From Actinomycetes bacterium (lineage in GTDB: Bacteria > Actinomycetota > Thermoleophilia > Solirubrobacterales > JACPNS01), in NCBI GenBank assembly GCA_023404495.1, contig JAEYBE010000061.1:35466-99465 (forward strand): DNA of 64,000 nt, read 5' to 3'. Positions within the stretch are counted from its first letter, which is position 1. Each line of letters starts with the position of its first letter. Below the pieces are notes generated by a model that was given only the letters and a program-made list of their open reading frames with translations, was not told the DNA's origin and made no database searches. Positions 61,979 through 64,000 of this stretch are shown in pieces. The position numbers were made by a program, and so were the translations under genes.

Positions 61979-64000
61979 TGCTTCGTCAGGTGGTGAACCG
62001 CGCGAGGTTTGGCCCGATGTCGACGATCGGCGCCGGTGCGCTCTTCCTGGTCGTCTACATCGCGGCGGCTTCGTCGCTGTTCTTTGGTCTGGGGCTGATC
62101 ACAGAACAGGGCTTGGGGCTCACGCCGATCGTGATGATCCTCGGTGGGGTCTTCTTTGTCTTCACCTTCATGTCGTACGTCGAGGGCTCTTCGCTGCATA
62201 TCGAGCGCGGCGGGGCCTCTTCGTTCGCCCGCTTTGCGTTCGATGAGCTGGTGAGCTTCGTCGCCGGCTGGGCGATCCTCCTCGATTATGCGATCGTCCT
62301 CGCGCTGGTCGCTTCGGCGGTGCCCAACTACCTGTCGGTCTTCTGGTCTCCGCTTGGGGACAAGACCAGCGAGTTGCTGATTCCGGTGGCGCTGATCGTG
62401 GCGATGGCGTGGGCCAACGTACGTGGCGTGAGCGCCGAGTCGCTCAGGCGCCGTCTGCCGATCGGGATGATCGACCTCGTCGTGCTGCTGGCGATCATCG
62501 TGATCGGTGCTGTCGCGGCCTGGAATCCCGACGCACTGACGCAGAACATCGACCTTGGCTCGGTGCCGACCTGGCAGAACCTGTTCATCGCGCTTGTGCT
62601 CGCGACGATCGCCGGAACCGGCATCGAGGCGGCGTCCGGGCTCGCCGGCGAGATCAAGATCGGGCGCCGTGAGCTGAAGGCGGTCGTCTGGTCGAGCGCC
62701 GCCTCGACGATCACGATCTTCACTGGGGTCTCGCTGGTCGCTCTGATGGCCGATCCGGTCACGGTCACCGGCGGGGTGGCAAGTTCCCCGATCTCGGGCG
62801 AGTATCTCGAGAACCCGGTGGTCGGCGTGGTCAGCGGGTTCTCGCCGGATTGGCTCAGCGAGGGGCTGATGTACGTCGTCGGATTCGTTGCGGCTGTCAC
62901 GCTTGTTCAGGCCGCGCGCATCTACGTGCTTGGACCGATGCGCGTCACATACGCCTTGGCAACCAACCGCCAGATTCCAAGCGCCTTGGGGCGCCTGCAC
63001 CCCAGGCATGGGACGCCTTATGTCGCGGCGATCGCCGTCGCGCTTGCCTCCAGCGCGCTGGCGCTGCTCGACGACCCCGAGCTGCTGATCGCGATCTTTG
63101 CCTTCGGTGCGCTCCTGACCTTCAGCATCGCGAACCTCTCGATCATCCGTCTGCGCTTTCTCGAGCCCGACGCGCCGCGGGCCTACCGGGTGCCGCTTTC
63201 GATTCCGGTCGGTTCAGGCTCGATCCCCTTGCCATCGCTGATCTCGTTGGTGGGATCCGTGGCGGCACTGGCCGCCGTGATCGCGCTCAGGCACACGGCG
63301 ACGCTCGTCGGCGCCGCCTGGCTCGCGATCGGCTTGGTGCTCTACATCGCACATCGTCGGACACAGGGGCGTCCGTTGCGTGCGCGGGTGACAATCCCCG
63401 AAGAGGCGCTGCGCCGGCGCTCGGCGCGCGAGCGGGAGAAGGAAGGCTTTGGCTCGATCCTCGTGCCGGTTTTCGGCGGTGTGCTTGACGACGACATCAT
63501 CGGTACGGCCGGTCGGCTTGCGATGGAGGAAGGCGATGAGCATGAGGGTGCCGTGATCGAGGCGCTGCACGTGATCGAGATTCCGATGTCCCAGCCGATC
63601 GACGCCCCGGTGCCGGCGGAGCGGCTCGCGCGTGCCCGGCAGATCCTTGCCCGCGCCAAGGAGGTCGGCGAGGAGTACGAGGGGGTCGAAGTCGCAACGG
63701 CGACCGTGCGTGCCCGCGCAACCGGAGAGGCGATCGTCCGCGAGGCCGGCCGGCGCGGCGTCGAGGTGATCGTCCTTGCGGCCGAACGGCCTTCGCGGAT
63801 TCGAGGTGGGCCACTGCTGGGGGGAGTTGAGCCACGAGCGGCTGAATTCATCGGAAAGGTCACCGAGTACGTCGCCCGCAAGGCGCCCTGTCGAGTCGTC
63901 CTGACGGCCCCGCCGGAGACAGATGTCGAGGCGCTGGTCTCGTCGATCGCGGCCAACCCGCACGTGTCTGAAGACTTTGCGCAGCGCGAGGCCGAGCGCG
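61978..64000 (+). CDS. APC-superfamily permease with USP-like domain (copy 2, 3' end outside window)
   Basis: 674 codons are visible with no stop before the window edge. Starts MLRQVVNRARFGPMSTIGAG; helices follow as in copy 1, with FTFMSYVEGSSLHIERGGASSFARFAFDELVSF matching the corresponding FTAATYIEATTMFPEAGGSSSFARHAFNEFWSF region, and GTGIEAASGLAGEIKIGRREL in place of the GIETISNLAEEAKDYEK loop. A USP-like domain begins near FGSILVPVFGGVLDDDIIG (~480) and contains RGGPLLGG and PCRVVLTAPPE. It is a diverged tandem paralogue of the gene at 59925. Confidence 0.85.
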   Translation, partial: MLRQVVNRARFGPMSTIGAGALFLVVYIAAASSLFFGLGLITEQGLGLTPIVMILGGVFFVFTFMSYVEGSSLHIERGGASSFARFAFDELVSFVAGWAILLDYAIVLALVASAVPNYLSVFWSPLGDKTSELLIPVALIVAMAWANVRGVSAESLRRRLPIGMIDLVVLLAIIVIGAVAAWNPDALTQNIDLGSVPTWQNLFIALVLATIAGTGIEAASGLAGEIKIGRRELKAVVWSSAASTITIFTGVSLVALMADPVTVTGGVASSPISGEYLENPVVGVVSGFSPDWLSEGLMYVVGFVAAVTLVQAARIYVLGPMRVTYALATNRQIPSALGRLHPRHGTPYVAAIAVALASSALALLDDPELLIAIFAFGALLTFSIANLSIIRLRFLEPDAPRAYRVPLSIPVGSGSIPLPSLISLVGSVAALAAVIALRHTATLVGAAWLAIGLVLYIAHRRTQGRPLRARVTIPEEALRRRSAREREKEGFGSILVPVFGGVLDDDIIGTAGRLAMEEGDEHEGAVIEALHVIEIPMSQPIDAPVPAERLARARQILARAKEVGEEYEGVEVATATVRARATGEAIVREAGRRGVEVIVLAAERPSRIRGGPLLGGVEPRAAEFIGKVTEYVARKAPCRVVLTAPPETDVEALVSSIAANPHVSEDFAQREAER

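Overview
The window is high-GC, densely packed chromosomal DNA from an actinobacterium-like organism. The best guess is the class Thermoleophilia (Solirubrobacterales or a relative). The reasons are high G+C, GTG and TTG starts, a single-polypeptide HisI-HisE, two exported proteins that begin with the INGKNIK-type decapeptide repeats I associate with that group, and many genes that appear to be leaderless. No phage, insertion sequence, CRISPR array, rRNA or tRNA gene was seen. Nearly all genes are intact; two are cut by the window edges (phoH at the left, a permease at the right).

Layout. 1-3185: phoH end, ybeY, era and an amidase, overlapping head to tail. 3310-5499: a membrane protein with two membrane-GGDEF modules. 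5503-7350 (minus): amt-glnK nitrogen pair. 7455-10002: hexapeptide acyltransferase, MFS exporter and a small membrane protein. 10092-18849: hisIE followed by a complete trp set (E, G, D, C, then F, B, A) with an HtrA-like protease between trpC and trpF. 18874-24552: small membrane protein, PFK, lipoprotein, ACT-domain malic enzyme, two decapeptide-repeat exported proteins and a membrane protein. 24608-27782: polA and a YdcZ-like transporter.

27995-37844 is the most interesting accessory block. It holds an FCD-type GntR regulator, a complete BMP-type (nucleoside-type) ABC importer, an isochorismatase-fold pseudoenzyme next to an intact paralogue, and two AtzE/GatA-like amidases. Two promoter regions in the block share the same pair of sequence boxes at identical spacing (TTTTTGTACG, then GTAGCTTCG 40 bp downstream, start to start), which suggests one regulon for uptake and stepwise hydrolysis of an N-carbamoyl or ureide-like compound. 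The substrate is an inference.

38009-48701: rpsA, coaE, a lytic transglycosylase, uvrB, a palindromic repeat, an autoregulated-looking ribbon-helix-helix gene, a GNAT, a large unknown secreted protein, and uvrA behind a perfect SOS box. 48808-52571: acyltransferase, orphan response regulator and the panC-panD-panB operon (minus). 52797-56335: tsaE-tsaB-rimI-tsaD-grx and rex. 56373-59772: GCS2-type ligase and a K+-independent-type proton pyrophosphatase. 59773-64000: a candidate small RNA, then two APC permeases with C-terminal USP-like domains flanking a 59-residue membrane protein.

A window-wide pattern is a TAnnnT-like -10 hexamer ending 6-9 nt before the start codon (hisIE, polA, uvrB, uvrA, pfk, tsaE and others). 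This points to widespread leaderless transcription, and it was used to choose several starts.
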